Shown in pieces: positions 12,617-12,748 of a stretch of 12,748 bases of DNA. Source of the stretch: Chitinophagaceae bacterium (lineage in GTDB: Bacteria > Bacteroidota > Bacteroidia > Chitinophagales > Chitinophagaceae); NCBI GenBank assembly GCA_003136915.1, contig PLEB01000254.1, positions 1-12,748 on the forward strand. The letters are read 5' to 3'. Each line of letters opens with the position of its first letter. The stretch's first letter is position 1. The notes under the pieces are model-generated. The model saw only the letters and a list, made by a program, of their open reading frames with translations, did not search any database and was not told where the DNA came from. A program made the position numbers and the translations under genes.

Positions 12617-12748
12617 TCATTCGCTTTCCAGAAAGTTTTTCAGTGACTTACCCAATATGGCAGTCCAGCCGCCGGTAAAATTTTCAGCCGCAAAATCCCC
12701 GTTATCCTGTGGAAATGTTTCGAGCCCTTCATGTGTGACCCTGACCAT
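12617..12748 (-). CDS. SRPBCC-domain (AHSA1-like) protein, C-terminal end (runs off the right edge)
   Basis: The minus strand encodes 43 residues ending in TGA at 12617-12619. The piece reads as the last part of an SRPBCC fold of the AHSA1 (activator of Hsp90 ATPase homologue 1-like) type: V-R-V-T-H-E-G-L near the left, then E-N-F-T-G-G-W-T and a final helix L-G-K-S-L-K-N-F-L-E. That combination of 'T-H-E-G' strand and 'G-W-x-x-x-L-x-x-L-x-x-F-L' helix is typical. The ATG at the very edge is probably an internal methionine. Bacterial members bind small hydrophobic ligands, mostly unknown. It converges with the DUF2911 gene. Confidence 0.7.
   Translation of the reverse strand: MVRVTHEGLETFPQDNGDFAAENFTGGWTAILGKSLKNFLESE

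Noticed and set aside
1..12748. CRISPR arrays, tRNA or rRNA genes, insertion sequences, toxin-antitoxin or phage-defence genes
   Set aside because: None of the typical repeats, cloverleaf arms, transposase motifs or defence domains could be recognised on reading both strands; the intergenic gaps are short.

Overview
The window looks like an ordinary stretch of chromosome from a member of the Bacteroidota, most likely of the Chitinophagales/Sphingobacteriales kind. The evidence is the gene families (DUF2911, a YXWGXW-repeat secreted protein, a PaaE-type reductase, a lipoprotein-anchored sugar isomerase/epimerase-like protein), the near absence of Shine-Dalgarno sequences, and a clean TAnnTTTG-type promoter element before one small gene. 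This placement is inferred from family recognition and motifs; no rRNA or marker gene is present. No phage, transposon, CRISPR, tRNA or rRNA is visible.

Layout. Positions 1-1871 (minus strand) hold the edge of a cell-surface polysaccharide locus: an oligosaccharide flippase followed downstream by the N-terminal part of an FkbM-type methyltransferase. After a 320-base non-coding stretch come two plus-strand genes: a cold-shock-domain protein with a highly charged N-terminal extension, and a small DoxX-like membrane protein. Positions 3054-7842 hold four minus-strand genes in tight order, transcribed as carboxylesterase -> RNB-type exoribonuclease -> OsmC/4Fe-4S fusion -> GlxA/AraC-type regulator. 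The last two overlap by ATGA, so they are almost certainly co-translated. Divergently, from 7920, run a flavin/[2Fe-2S] oxidoreductase, a 72-residue helical protein and a lipoprotein TIM-barrel protein. A long perfect inverted repeat built on a 7-base unit separates that lipoprotein gene from a convergent YXWGXW-repeat gene. A TauE/SafE permease follows on the minus strand, then a 297-base gap rich in inverted repeats, a secreted DUF2911 protein with a clear terminator, and the 3' end of an SRPBCC (AHSA1-like) gene at the right edge.

How the genes might work together. Only two functional links are well supported: flippase plus methyltransferase in surface glycan assembly, and the OsmC-[Fe-S] protein coupled to a regulator that keeps a cysteine in its DJ-1/PfpI domain. 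The latter suggests, without proving, a redox or electrophile-response unit. The remaining neighbours look like independent housekeeping, envelope or metabolic genes. I did not find a clear, previously undescribed multi-gene system. The most interesting items are the OsmC-4Fe4S/GlxA pair, the RNB nuclease with an altered acidic motif, and the heptamer-based 26-bp palindrome.
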